Source of the DNA: Streptomyces sp. DG2A-72
GTDB taxonomy: Bacteria; Actinomycetota; Actinomycetes; Streptomycetales; Streptomycetaceae
Assembly: GCF_030499575.1 (NCBI RefSeq)
Contig: NZ_JASTLC010000001.1
Coordinates: 6,410,001-6,474,000 of the forward strand
Direction of reading: 5' to 3'
Length of the DNA: 64,000 nucleotides
Within the stretch, counting starts at the first letter, position 1; each line of letters begins with the position of its first letter. Below, one piece after another: positions 53,983-62,098 of this stretch. The notes under the pieces are model-generated. The model had not been told where the DNA came from. It searched no databases and saw nothing but the letters and a program-made list of their open reading frames with translations. The translations under genes and the position numbers were made by a program.

Positions 53983-54027
53983 CGCCGATGGGGCGCACCC
54001 CGAGTCACGGGGTGCGCCCCATCGGCG
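53983..54027. terminator. 20-bp perfect terminator stem
   Basis: 53983–54002 pairs exactly with 54008–54027 (arm CGCCGATGGGGCGCACCCCG), loop AGTCA. It lies between converging genes (secreted protein and PspC) and likely ends the first. Confidence 0.9.
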
Positions 54028-54062
54028 TTGATGCGCAAGGTGCTTACCGGTACGCAAGGCAC

Positions 54063-54263
54063 TTACCAGGATGCGCGCGCCTTCTCCTCCGAGGGCAGGA
54101 AGATCCACAGCGCGATGTAGAGCAGGAACTGCGGGCCCGGCAGCAGACAGGACAGCACGAAGATCACGCGCATCGTGGTCGCGGAGGTGCCGAAGCGCCG
54201 TGCCAGCGCAGCGCACACTCCGCCGATCATGCGGCCGTTGGTGGGGCGGGCAAGGGCGGTCAT
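54063..54263 (-). CDS. PspC-domain membrane protein
   Basis: A 66-aa protein with the PspC motif: RPTNGRMIGGVCAALARRFGTSATTMRVIFVLSCLLPG followed by FLLYIALWIFLPSEE. Two hydrophobic segments. Small PspC proteins are thought to help the envelope stress response; function here is inferred from the family. Confidence 0.88.
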   Translation of the reverse strand: MTALARPTNGRMIGGVCAALARRFGTSATTMRVIFVLSCLLPGPQFLLYIALWIFLPSEEKARASW

Positions 54264-54372
54264 CGCGGCTCCTTCGTGTTGTTTTGGCTCGCGGTGCGTC
54301 GGTGCGAGGCTCCCTCTGTGGTGGCCTCATCTGTCTTCAACGCTACGGCGACGAAGGGGGCAAAGCGTCGCT

Positions 54373-54924
54373 CTACGGTGCGATCCCGACCCTGGGAATC
54401 GTCGGGGTGCGACCCTGAGCCGGCTCCTCCTGGCGGACGGTCGTACGCCGCTTGCGCTCGGTCCTGCGGCGGAGCGCCAAGCGGCCCGCCGGGACCAGTG
54501 CCAGATGCGCGAGGGCCACGCCCACCGTGTTCAGCAGGAGCGAGTCGACGTCGACGACCTGGCCGGGCACGCCGGTCTGCAGGAGTTCGATGCCGAGCGA
54601 GATCAGGGCGCCCGCGGTGATCGTACGGACCAGGGAGCCGAGCGGGGAGGCGAGGAGTCTGCCGTGGGCCAGCGGGAGCAGCACGCCCAGCGGCGCGAGG
54701 AGTGCGAGCCCCTCGCCGATGCGCCGGGCCGCCTCCGGCCAGCCCAGTGCCAGATCGGCCCGGATACCGGCGAACGGACGCAGATTGGCGGGCATCACCC
54801 AGGGGACGTCCAGCGGACGCAGCGTGAGCCAGGCGACGAGCGCGAGGTGTGCGGCGAGGAGGACACCCCCTGCCACACGGATGCGAATCGCGGCGCCGCC
54901 GCCGATGGAGCCTTCACGCTGCAC
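54373..54924 (-). CDS. VanZ-like membrane protein
   Basis: A 183-aa protein with hydrophobic segments (VAGGVLLAAHLALVAWLTL, EGLALLAPLGVLLPLAHG, TITAGALISLGIELLQTGV). It has the VanZ pattern NLRPFAG … LLAPLGVLLPL … ISLGIELLQ … VDVDSLLLNTVGVALAH, with acidic residues near the predicted active cleft. VanZ proteins are linked to glycopeptide tolerance, mechanism unclear. It lies on the same strand, just downstream, of the AfsQ operon. Confidence 0.85.
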   Translation of the reverse strand: MQREGSIGGGAAIRIRVAGGVLLAAHLALVAWLTLRPLDVPWVMPANLRPFAGIRADLALGWPEAARRIGEGLALLAPLGVLLPLAHGRLLASPLGSLVRTITAGALISLGIELLQTGVPGQVVDVDSLLLNTVGVALAHLALVPAGRLALRRRTERKRRTTVRQEEPAQGRTPTIPRVGIAP

Positions 54925-55012
54925 GCTCCCCTAGACGCGGCCCTCGGCACGATCGGTTCCGCAATGTCGACACACAGGGTTTGAGGCCTGCACCACAGTG
55001 CTCGAACCGAGG

Positions 55013-55615
55013 TCAGCCGCCCGTGACCCCCGTCGACGGCGGCGCCTGTGTGCCTGGCCTGGAGCGGACCTCGTCGGTGCACTCGTAGCGCTGCACGGGC
55101 TCGGTGTCCGGGCCGGCGAGGATGACCGAGCCGTCGCCCTCGGCCGCGGCCGAGTCGGAGAGGGTGCAGACGATCTGGGCGAGGGCGTAGGAGGTGAGGT
55201 CCTCGGGCGGGGTGCTCAGCCGCAGCGTGTCCTCGGGGTCGCCGGGGCGCGGGCCGCCGACGGTCATGCCGCCGCGTACGTCCGTGGTGTACCCGGCCTC
55301 CTTCTCGGCCGCCGACGGAGTCTGAGCCAGCTCGTCGAGGAGCCCCTGCGCCACCAGCACGCGCCGCTCGGAGTCCACGGCACCGTCGGGCACCCGTACG
55401 GTCCGGTCGACGGCCACCAGCGACGACCGGCACAGCAGGAAGACCTGGACCGGCAGCCCGCGCGCGGCCTGCGGCGAGACGTCCTGCTCGGTCAGCGAGC
55501 ACTGCACGCGCGAAGGCGCGGGCCCGAAGTCCGTCGGCACCTCGGTGGCCCGGATCCCGCACCCGGCCAGCAGCACGGCGAGCACGGGAACGGCCGCCCA
55601 TCGGCGTACGGTCAT
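55013..55615 (-). CDS. lipoprotein of the AfsQ locus
   Basis: A 200-aa lipoprotein: MTVRRWAAVPVLAVLLAGCG with lipobox LAGC (C19). The mature part includes VPVQ/LPVQVFLLC and AVDRTVRVPDGAVDSERRVLVAQGLLDELAQTPS, weakly like GerMN-type proteins. Its start shares one base with the afsQ2 stop (TGATG), so it belongs to the two-component operon. In S. coelicolor the neighbour of afsQ2 is likewise a lipoprotein, as I recall. It may assist signal sensing outside the membrane. Confidence 0.85.
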   Translation of the reverse strand: MTVRRWAAVPVLAVLLAGCGIRATEVPTDFGPAPSRVQCSLTEQDVSPQAARGLPVQVFLLCRSSLVAVDRTVRVPDGAVDSERRVLVAQGLLDELAQTPSAAEKEAGYTTDVRGGMTVGGPRPGDPEDTLRLSTPPEDLTSYALAQIVCTLSDSAAAEGDGSVILAGPDTEPVQRYECTDEVRSRPGTQAPPSTGVTGG

Positions 55616-57186
55616 CAGGCCTCCCCCTCCGCGCGCTTGCCGTTCTTCTCGTCGGTCTCCTGCGCCGTCAGCTCCGACGCGTCCCGCGGCAGCGACAGCG
55701 TGAACACCGCACCGCCCTCGGGGGAGTTGGCGGCGGTGATCTCGCCGCCGTGGATGTGCGCGCTCTCCATGGCGATGGACAGGCCGAGCCCGCTGCCCTC
55801 GGAGCGCGGCCGGGAGGCACTCGCCTTGTAGAAGCGGTCGAAGACGTGCGGCAGGACGTCCTCGGGGATGCCGGGCCCGTGGTCGCGCACCTCGATGACG
55901 ACGTCCTCGACGGCCTCACGCACCGACACCCGCACCGGCGACCCGCCGTGCTTGAGCGCGTTGCCGATGAGGTTCGCCATGATCACGTCCAGACGGCGCG
56001 GGTCGAGCCGGGCGTGGATGCCGCGCTCGGCGTTCAGCTCCACCGCGTCCAGCCAGGCCCGTGCGTCGATGCAGGCGGTGATCTGGTCGGCGATGTCGAC
56101 GTCGTCCAGGACGAGCCGCGCGGTGCCCGCGTCGAAGCGGGTGACCTCCATCAGATTCTCGACCAGGTCGTTCAGCCGCCGGGTCTCGCTGACGACGAGC
56201 CGTACGGCGGGCTCGATCATCGGGTCCATCGACCCGGACTCCGCCTCCAACTCCTCCTCCAGGATCTCCGTCACGGCGGTGATCGCGGTGAGCGGCGTAC
56301 GGAGTTCATGGCTCATGTCCGCGACGAACCGCCGGGACGCATCCTCCCGTGCGGCCATGTCGGCGACCCGCTTCTCCAGCGCCTCGGCCGCGTCGTTGAA
56401 CGTCCTTGACAGATCGGCCAGTTCATCGGTCCCGGACACCCTCAGCCGGGTGTCCAGCTTGCCCTCGCCGAGCCGCCGGGCGGCGACCCCGAGCCGGTGC
56501 ACGGGCTTGAGTACGGTCGTGGCGGCGGCCTGCGCGAGCAGCGCGGAGCCGATCAGCGCCAGGCCCGTGGCGATCCCCAGCGACCAGGCAAGGGAGTTGA
56601 GGTCCTTCGCCTCCGGCTCCAGCGACTTGAGCATGTAGCCGGTCGGCCCGCCGCCGATCACCTTCGTGCCGGCCACCAGATAAGGGGTGCCGTCCTCGAC
56701 GGTGCGCTGCCAGTACAGGTGGTACGCGGACTTGTTGTTCGCATTGACGTCCTGCTCCTTGTTCACCGCCGTACGCAGCGACTTGGGCACGTCCTTCAGC
56801 GCGAAGCCGTCCAGGGCGCCGGAGTTGCCGTACACCGTCCGGCCGCTGTCGTCCTGGGCGACGAGCAGCACGCTGAAGCGCTGGCCGCTGTTCGCCATCT
56901 GGCCCGCGGTGTGCTGCAGTTCGTCCTGGGTGGGGTGTTCGGGCAGGGCGCCCGCGCGGTTCTGCATCTCCTGCTGGAAGTCGGCCAGCACCGCGTCCTG
57001 GGTGCGGGTGAGCACGGCCTCGCGGTTGAGCCAGTACGCGATCGCGGACGCGGACACCGCGGCGGTCAGCGCCACCAGCCCGAAGACGACGACCAGCCGG
57101 AGCCGCAGACTGGTGAAGCGCAGCCGAGCCACCTGTCGCGCGCGTGCCGCGGCCCAGCCGCGGAAGCCTCCTTGCGCTGGTGTCAC
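55615..57186 (-). CDS. afsQ2: sensor histidine kinase AfsQ2
   Basis: A 523-aa membrane kinase. TM1 (about 31–50, LVVVFGLVALTAAVSASAIA), an outside sensor loop (about 55–200), TM2 (about 201–222), a HAMP region, HisKA with H293 (ADMSHELRTPLTAI), and HATPase with NLIGNALKHGG, VRDHGPGIPEDVLPHVFDRF, GSGLGLSIA. It overlaps afsQ1 by 4 bases and feeds it phosphate. Assignment to AfsQ2 rests on the whole locus: lipoprotein, kinase, AfsQ1, divergent SigQ. In S. coelicolor the system responds to glutamate/nitrogen state and affects antibiotic production. Confidence 0.92.
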   Translation of the reverse strand: MTPAQGGFRGWAAARARQVARLRFTSLRLRLVVVFGLVALTAAVSASAIAYWLNREAVLTRTQDAVLADFQQEMQNRAGALPEHPTQDELQHTAGQMANSGQRFSVLLVAQDDSGRTVYGNSGALDGFALKDVPKSLRTAVNKEQDVNANNKSAYHLYWQRTVEDGTPYLVAGTKVIGGGPTGYMLKSLEPEAKDLNSLAWSLGIATGLALIGSALLAQAAATTVLKPVHRLGVAARRLGEGKLDTRLRVSGTDELADLSRTFNDAAEALEKRVADMAAREDASRRFVADMSHELRTPLTAITAVTEILEEELEAESGSMDPMIEPAVRLVVSETRRLNDLVENLMEVTRFDAGTARLVLDDVDIADQITACIDARAWLDAVELNAERGIHARLDPRRLDVIMANLIGNALKHGGSPVRVSVREAVEDVVIEVRDHGPGIPEDVLPHVFDRFYKASASRPRSEGSGLGLSIAMESAHIHGGEITAANSPEGGAVFTLSLPRDASELTAQETDEKNGKRAEGEA

Positions 57187-57860
57187 TGAGGACTGTCCAG
57201 CCGGTAGCCGACGCCGCGCACCGTCCGGATCAGCGTCGGGGACGACGGCACGTCCTCCACCTTCGCCCGCAGCCGCTGCACACAGGCGTCCACCAGCCGT
57301 GAGTCACCGAGATAGTCGTGCTCCCACACCAGCCGCAGCAGCTGCTGCCGGGACAGCGCCTGACCGGGCCGGCGGCTCAGCTCAAGCAGCAGCCGCAGCT
57401 CGGTCGGCGTGAGCTGAAGATCCTCGCCGTTCTTCGTCACGGTCATCGCCGCCCGGTCGATCACCAGGCTGCCGAAGGTCGCCGCATCGTTCGCCTCCCG
57501 CTCCCCGCGCCGCAGCACCGCCCGGATCCGGGCGTCGAGCACCCGTCCCTGCACCGGCTTGACGACATAGTCATCGGCACCGGACTCGAGACCGACCACC
57601 ACATCGATGTCGTCGCTCCGAGCCGTCAGCAGAATGATCGGCAGCTGGTCCGTGCGCCGGATGCGCCGGCACACCTCGAAGCCGTCGATGCCGGGCAGCA
57701 TCACGTCCAGCACGATCAGGTCCGGCCGCTGCTCGCGCAAGAGCTTGAGACCGTCCTCACCGGTGGCAGCGGTGGCAACCCGATGTCCCTGGCGCGTCAG
57801 TGACAGCTCCAGGGCCGTACGGATGGCGTCGTCGTCCTCGATCAGCAACAGGGAAGGCAC
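57183..57860 (-). CDS. afsQ1: response regulator AfsQ1
   Basis: A 225-aa OmpR-family regulator, the length I remember for S. coelicolor AfsQ1. The receiver domain has acidic residues IEDDDA, phospho-acceptor D52 (LIVLDVMLPGIDGF) and TAR…K (LLTARSDD, YVVKPV). The winged-helix domain has TPTELRLLLELSRRPGQALSRQQLL and VDACVQRLRAKVED…RTVRGVGYRL. The GTG start at 57860 is preferred over an ATG six codons upstream. It binds the GTGAC-type box in the gap before sigQ. Confidence 0.94.
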   Translation of the reverse strand: MPSLLLIEDDDAIRTALELSLTRQGHRVATAATGEDGLKLLREQRPDLIVLDVMLPGIDGFEVCRRIRRTDQLPIILLTARSDDIDVVVGLESGADDYVVKPVQGRVLDARIRAVLRRGEREANDAATFGSLVIDRAAMTVTKNGEDLQLTPTELRLLLELSRRPGQALSRQQLLRLVWEHDYLGDSRLVDACVQRLRAKVEDVPSSPTLIRTVRGVGYRLDSPQ

Positions 57861-57967
57861 GGGCTCATTCTGGCCCATGCGGGGCTGGGGTTTCGACACT
57901 TGTACGGCTCCGTGCACGTAGCGCTGTTTTCCGTGATCGGACTGTGAGGTGCCTGGGACAGACCCCT

Positions 57968-57983
57968 GTGACAGGTCTGTGAC
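57968..57983. promoter_or_regulatory. AfsQ1 box (GTGAC-N6-GTGAC)
   Basis: GTGACAGGTCTGTGAC: two GTGAC direct repeats 6 bases apart, matching the published AfsQ1 consensus GTnAC-N6-GTnAC as I recall it. It lies in the gap between afsQ1 and sigQ, where AfsQ1 activates sigQ in S. coelicolor. Confidence 0.85.
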
Positions 57984-58101
57984 AGTCGACGGACACGGCC
58001 ATGAAGTCGGCTCGGCAAGCTTTTGGGCACAGGCAAGGAAGCGAGGCCGAACCGGGCCGAGCGAGACCGAACACCGGGAAGTCCACGACGGGGGGCGCGA
58101 G

Positions 58102-58839
58102 ATGAACACGCTGCACAGCACGAGCGCAAGCGCAGTTGTCACGCGTCTGCACGACGTCACCCGGGGTTCCGAGAAGTCCGGTGCCGCAAGCGGGCGGGGG
58201 TGCGCTCGCGGCACCGGGCGTCAGCATGCCGCGTACATGACGGTGGTTGACGGTTTCACGGGGGAACCGCACGGGGGAGCCGCGTACAGGGAGGACACGG
58301 GGGAGCGCCGCTCGCTGTCGGAGGCGGAGTTCACCGCCTACGTCCAGGAGCGCCGCGCCTCCCTGTACGCCACCGCCTACCACCTCACCGGCGACCGCTT
58401 CGAGGCCGAGGACCTGCTCCAGAGCGCGCTGTTCTCGACCTACCGGGCGTGGGACCGGATCAGTGACAAGGCGGCCGTCGGGGGATACCTGCGGCGGACG
58501 ATGACCAACCTGCACATCAGCGCCTGGCGGCGCCGCAAGCTGAACGAATACCCGACCGAGGAACTGCCGGAGACGCCCGGCGACACGGACGCGATGCGCG
58601 GCACCGAGCTGCGCGCGGTCCTGTGGCAGGCGCTGGCCCGGCTGCCCGAACTCCAGCGGACGATGTTGGTCCTCCGTTACTACGAGGGCCGCACCGACCC
58701 GGAGATCGCGGAGATCCTCGACATCAGTGTCGGCACGGTGAAGTCCAGCATCTGGCGCTCCCTGCGCCGGCTGCGCGAGGACGAGGTCCTCAGCTTCGGC
58801 CGTGACGAGGAGGAGTCCTTCGGGGAGCTTGTCGCCTGA
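58102..58839 (+). CDS. sigQ: ECF-family sigma factor SigQ
   Basis: A 245-aa sigma factor. Region 2 is SLSEAEFTAYVQERRASLYATAYHLTGDRFEAEDLLQSALFSTYRAWDRI with a neighbouring YLRRTMTNLHISAWRRRK. Region 4 is LPELQRTMLVLRYYEGRTDPEIAEILDISVGTVKSSIWRSLRRLRE. The start at ATG 58102 matches the S. coelicolor protein as I recall. The first 65 residues, before region 2, are low-complexity and contain three GCACGGGGG-type G-runs. It is divergent from afsQ1 and should be under AfsQ1 control. Confidence 0.92.
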   Translation: MNTLHSTSASAVVTRLHDVTRGSEKSGAASGRGCARGTGRQHAAYMTVVDGFTGEPHGGAAYREDTGERRSLSEAEFTAYVQERRASLYATAYHLTGDRFEAEDLLQSALFSTYRAWDRISDKAAVGGYLRRTMTNLHISAWRRRKLNEYPTEELPETPGDTDAMRGTELRAVLWQALARLPELQRTMLVLRYYEGRTDPEIAEILDISVGTVKSSIWRSLRRLREDEVLSFGRDEEESFGELVA

Positions 58840-58845
58840 AGGTCT

Positions 58846-58961
58846 GGGGGGAAGTAGGTAACGGGGGAGCACGGGGAAAGTACGGGGGAGCGGTTCCGGG
58901 GGAACCAACGGGGTCACGGGGGACCACGGGGGAAGCACCACGGGGATCACGGGGGAGCACG
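58846..58961 (+). repeat. G-run array downstream of sigQ
   Basis: Ten runs of four to six G within about 116 bases, spaced by short A/C/T stretches (repeating (C)ACGGGGGA). This is a clear potential for several G-quadruplexes on the plus strand and is not coding in any convincing frame. Three similar runs lie inside the sigQ N-terminal coding region (58255–58310). Confidence 0.75.
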
Positions 58962-58966
58962 AAAGG

Positions 58967-59005
58967 AGCGGGACTGGAGGGCCGGGGGGTCCGTCCAGTC
59001 CCGCT
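58967..59005. terminator. terminator after sigQ
   Basis: A perfect 12-bp stem (58967–58978 with 58994–59005, AGCGGGACTGGA arm) and a 15-base loop, followed by TTTCG. Confidence 0.8.
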
Positions 59006-59025
59006 TTCGTGTGTGCGGTACGACG

Positions 59026-59157
59026 CCTAAGCGCTCCGCGGGAAGTGCCGCGACAGTCCAGCGTTCGTCTGCGGGTCCGTCGTGGCTGGTCGCGCAGTTC
59101 CCCGCGCCCCTTTGGGGCGCTGCCGAACCGCAGTCGACTTCGCCAAGGCCGCTTAGA
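59026..59157 (+). repeat. chromosomal repeat element with short terminal inverted repeats
   Basis: It runs from CCTAAGCGCTCCGCGGGAAG to AAGGCCGCTTAG. The ends CTAAGCG (59027–59033) and CGCTTAG (59150–59156) are inverted repeats. The centre has GTGGCTGGTCGCGCAGTTCC and the GCGCCCC-TTT-GGGGCGC hairpin. The right end supplies the stop codon of the converging kinase gene. Confidence 0.85.
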
Positions 59158-59806
59158 CGGCCGTACGTGCCTTCGCGTACCGCCCGGCCGCCGCGTCCGC
59201 GAGCCGCCCCATCGCCTCGTCGCGGTCGCAGGCGTGTGCGCCCAGCGCGGTCTGCCGGGCCACGATGGACCGCTCGGCGCGCATCAGCCGCCAGCCCCGC
59301 CGCAGCAGGAACGGCACGGACTTGCGCCCCTCCTTCAGGTCCCGCAGGAAACGGCGCCGGAAGGTCCTGACCGGTCCGCGGCTCAGGCACAGCGCGTCGG
59401 CCAGGACGCCGAGCTCACGGCAGCGCGTGACGATCTCGGCGGCGAAGATGCCCTCCGCGATGAACAGCGGGGTGCGCCCGATGCCGACGGTCTCCGCGCC
59501 GGTGCGGGCGCTGCGGGAGATGTCGTACAGCGGGACGTCCGTACGACCCGTGCGGCACAGCTCCGCGATGGCGGCGACGGCGGCGTCCGCGTCCCAGGAG
59601 TCGGGGTGGTCCCAGTCGATGTCGGAGCTCCCGAGGACCTGCGGCAGCGTCGGGTCGTCACCCTCCTTGTAGAAGTCGTCGAGCCGCAGCACCGGAAGGC
59701 CGGAGCGGGCGGCGAGCAGGGACTTGCCGGAGCCGGAGGGGCCGCAGAGCAGCACGACTCGCGTGGGTATGGGTGGGTGGGAGCTCACGGGAGACCAGTG
59801 TGGCAT
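59153..59806 (-). CDS. uridine-kinase-like P-loop kinase
   Basis: A 217-aa P-loop kinase. Walker A is VVLLCGPSGSGKSLLA, followed by VLRLDDFYKEGDD (catalytic/phosphoryl-acceptor region), the nucleoside-side SDIDWDHPDSWDADA and the lid SRGPVRTFRRRFLRDLKEGR. This is the uridine kinase/phosphoribulokinase group, so likely a nucleoside kinase. The stop codon (TAA) is formed by the end of the repeat element. ATG 59806 and GTG 59788 are possible starts. Confidence 0.82.
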   Translation of the reverse strand: MPHWSPVSSHPPIPTRVVLLCGPSGSGKSLLAARSGLPVLRLDDFYKEGDDPTLPQVLGSSDIDWDHPDSWDADAAVAAIAELCRTGRTDVPLYDISRSARTGAETVGIGRTPLFIAEGIFAAEIVTRCRELGVLADALCLSRGPVRTFRRRFLRDLKEGRKSVPFLLRRGWRLMRAERSIVARQTALGAHACDRDEAMGRLADAAAGRYAKARTAV

Positions 59807-59915
59807 TCACCTGCCGTTCATCGAACCCCGCGGGTCGGCTTTGCAGCATGCGTCACACATCAAGCGCCCTTCGTGCCGCCCTGGTTACTCAGTGCATGGA
59901 AAGGTGGCAGAAACG

Positions 59916-60065
59916 ATGGCTCGACACGCGTCCCCGCAGAATCCGACCGCCCAGCGTGCTCTGGTCGCCCTCGCGACTGCGGTCGTGGCCCTGGGCGCAA
60001 GCGCGGCGACGGCCTTCGCGGACACCGAGCCGGTCGCCTACGTGCAGGCGCCGGAGGGCGGGTGA
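59916..60065 (+). CDS. small secreted peptide candidate
   Basis: 49 aa: MARHASPQNPTAQRALVALA followed by a hydrophobic signal core (TAVVALGASAATAFA) and a short tail (DTEPVAYVQAPEGG). AGGTGG lies upstream of the ATG. The last 9 or so codons overlap, on the other strand, the RelE remnant, so the tail may not be native. No homologue recognised. Confidence 0.45.
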   Translation: MARHASPQNPTAQRALVALATAVVALGASAATAFADTEPVAYVQAPEGG

Positions 60066-60341
60066 TCCGTAGGGATTGGAACCTGGCGGGCAGGGCTGAG
60101 TGGCCAATGCGTCTACGGCCTCGTAAACGGCAGACGACCCGGCCGGGTCGTCCTTGATCCTTGCGCCGCTGGTAGTCCGCGAATACAAGGGCGTCTTCGA
60201 GATCCTCTATCACTTGCGGTGATACGAGAAGGGCAGCCACGTGGCCATGGTCGGTGAGGGCGATGGTCTCCTGGCCGTGGGCGGCGCGGCGGACAGGTCG
60301 CCGAGCTGGGAGCGGGCGGCGCTGATGGCGATCTCAACCAT
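60038..60341 (-). pseudogene. decayed Phd/YefM antitoxin – RelE toxin pair
   Basis: The antitoxin part starts at ATG 60341 (MVEIAISAARSQLGDL) and continues after a one-base shift near 60294 as RRAAHGQETIALTDHGHVAALLVSPQVIEDLEDALVFADYQRRK, a Phd/YefM antitoxin. The antitoxin C-terminus runs directly into the middle of a RelE-type toxin in another frame (RIKDDPAGSSAVYEAVDALA…GSNPYGSPALRRLHVGD), which ends where the active site should begin. Both genes are therefore partly deleted and fused. Confidence 0.7.
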
Positions 60342-60761
60342 GTGCACATGATTACCCTTGTGAGCAATTTATGTGACTGCATGGTGACCGCCGGCATCAC
60401 CCTTGTGCAGGCCAAGTGGAGTGACAAGGGCGAGGCCGGATTCGGTGGGCATGATGCCGCCGCATTGATGCGTGGGCTCGATTACTGCGTGTCGCCCCAG
60501 GTGACCCGCGCTTCTCAGGGCTTGTCTGTTCGCATGCTCCGGTCGGAGCCGATGTTCCGGCTGCTCAGATCCATGTCCGTCGGTGGCAAACAGCAGGACC
60601 TCCACGAGGAGCTACGCAAAGGCGTCCCCGCTCCCGTCCTCAGCCAGACCGACCGCGATCGTATCGCCGCCACCGTCCGGGCCGCTTACAAGAGGCGCGA
60701 CGAGGCCGACCGCAAGGAGGACCTGGCGCTCGCGAGGCTGGAGGAGGCCGTGGCGGGCTGA
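60342..60761 (+). pseudogene. restriction-specificity-subunit-like C-terminal fragment
   Basis: About 139 aa are open. The C-terminal half (LLRSMSVGGKQQDLHEELRKGVPAPVLSQTDRDRIAATVRAAYKRRDEADRKEDLALARLEEAV) resembles the end of type I restriction specificity subunits, where P-L-P…I…VR/…A helices close the target domain. The N-terminal part does not resemble anything and the gene is too short, so I treat it as a truncated remnant. The proposed start overlaps the decayed antitoxin start. Confidence 0.45.
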
Positions 60762-60785
60762 GCGGCCCGCCAGGTTCCTTGTTCC

Positions 60786-60818
60786 GAACGGGTTCTGGAA
60801 CATCTCCAGGACCCGTTC
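60786..60818. terminator. hairpin after the DUF397 gene
   Basis: A 13-bp stem (60786–60798 with 60806–60818, GAACGGGTTCTGG arm) with one T·G wobble and a 7-base loop, just past the end of the DUF397 gene. Confidence 0.65.
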
Positions 60819-60830
60819 CGCGTAACCGTC

Positions 60831-61022
60831 TTACAGAGAACCGTCCTTGATGCCGTCGACGAACGGCTGCCAGGCCGCGCCGGTCGGCATCAGGACGGGG
60901 CCGGTCGTGTTCTTGCTGTCGCGGACGGGGACGGTGCCGGGGCGGTCGTCGCAGACCTCGACGCAGGCGTCCCCTGCCTCCTGCCCACTGTAGGAGGACT
61001 TGCGCCAGCGGGCGGTGCTCAT
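60831..61022 (-). CDS. DUF397-domain protein
   Basis: A 63-aa protein of the DUF397 family: STARWRKSSYSGQEAGDACVEVCDDRPGTVPVRDSKNTTGPVL…WQPFVDGIKDGSL. These small proteins regularly follow an XRE/Scr1-type regulator, as here. The ATG at 61022 overlaps the regulator stop (ATGA), which decides the start over the longer frame. The pair is proposed to act as a toxin–antitoxin or signalling couple in Streptomyces; the roles are not settled. Confidence 0.9.
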   Translation of the reverse strand: MSTARWRKSSYSGQEAGDACVEVCDDRPGTVPVRDSKNTTGPVLMPTGAAWQPFVDGIKDGSL

Positions 61023-61867
61023 GTCTGGAGTGGCTCGCATGACTCGTACATCTCCAACGTCGCTTTGATCAATGCCGCGGATTCTCTCGGTGGGAGGGCG
61101 CAGGCTTTCATGTGATCGAATTTTCGCACACGCCGCGTGACGATCTCTCGATCATCGAAGGTCTCTCCGTACCCGAAGCCCTCCTGGTACACGGTGATGG
61201 AGTTGTCCGGGAGCGTGAGCAGAATGAGTGTGCCGTTCATCAGAGGGAGCGCCCCTGCCGCGAAGGGGGCGATCTGGATGGTCGTGTTGCGCGTTCTCAT
61301 CAGCGGAAGCAGCGCCGCGAGCTGTTCCCTCATCACTGCCGGTCCGCCGACTGCCTGTCGTAGGGCTGCTTCGCCGAGAATCCACCAGAGGTCTGGTGAG
61401 CTGTCGCTTCGCAGCATCTCCTGACGGCCCAGGCGGGCGGCCACCAACCCATCGATCTCCTTGGAGGTCATCTCGGGATTGCCTTCGACGAACAACGCAC
61501 GCATGTATTCCGGAGTCTGGAGCAACCCGGGGGTAAGGGTCGCGCAGAACTCCTGAAATCGCACCGCCCTCGCCTCCAGCTCCAAGCAGTGCTCGAACCG
61601 TCGAGGCATGTGCTCCCGCTTCACCGCCCCCCAAAGCCCCTGGAACAACTCCCCCGTCCCAAACGCCACATCCAGCTTCTCCGAGATAGGAGGCAACGGC
61701 AGCCGCTCCCCCGACTCCACCCCATGCAGATGCGTCTTGCTGTAGTTCACGATGTCCGACAGCCGATCCAACGACAGCCCGGCGACCTGGCGTTGGCGGC
61801 GCAGCTCCACGCCGTACAGGTCGCGGGCGGAGCCGGCGGGGTCGAGGTCTCGGGCGGTCTGGGTCAT
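61019..61867 (-). CDS. XRE-family regulator with Scr1/DUF5753-type C-terminus
   Basis: A 282-aa protein. The XRE helix-turn-helix is at residues about 18–75 (GVELRRQRQVAGLSLDRLSDIVNYSKTHLHGVESGERLPLPP). The rest is the DUF5753/Scr1 region: FQEFCATLTPGLLQTPEYMRAL, LVAARLGRQEMLRSDSSPDLWWILGEAALRQAVGGPAVMREQL, TIQIAPFAAG. AGGGAG lies 9 bases before the ATG at 61867. It is translationally coupled to the DUF397 gene. In some Streptomyces such pairs affect development and antibiotic production. Confidence 0.92.
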   Translation of the reverse strand: MTQTARDLDPAGSARDLYGVELRRQRQVAGLSLDRLSDIVNYSKTHLHGVESGERLPLPPISEKLDVAFGTGELFQGLWGAVKREHMPRRFEHCLELEARAVRFQEFCATLTPGLLQTPEYMRALFVEGNPEMTSKEIDGLVAARLGRQEMLRSDSSPDLWWILGEAALRQAVGGPAVMREQLAALLPLMRTRNTTIQIAPFAAGALPLMNGTLILLTLPDNSITVYQEGFGYGETFDDREIVTRRVRKFDHMKACALPPRESAALIKATLEMYESCEPLQT

Positions 61868-62098
61868 GGTTCGGTGCTCCCTTGTCGTGTGCTGTCTGGA
61901 CGCGAGTGCTGTTCCGTGTCCCTGGGGGAACGCCGTCACCAGCTCACGGTAGTTGCGGTCGGTGACAGTGTGGGCGCGAAACGTGAAACAGGGCAGGTGG
62001 GGGCTGTTCCGGAACCCGGCTGGGAACACGGTCACCCTGTCCGACGGCAGCCGACGACCGTTTCGCTGGGAGTACGAACAGCGAGAACGGAGACGCCC

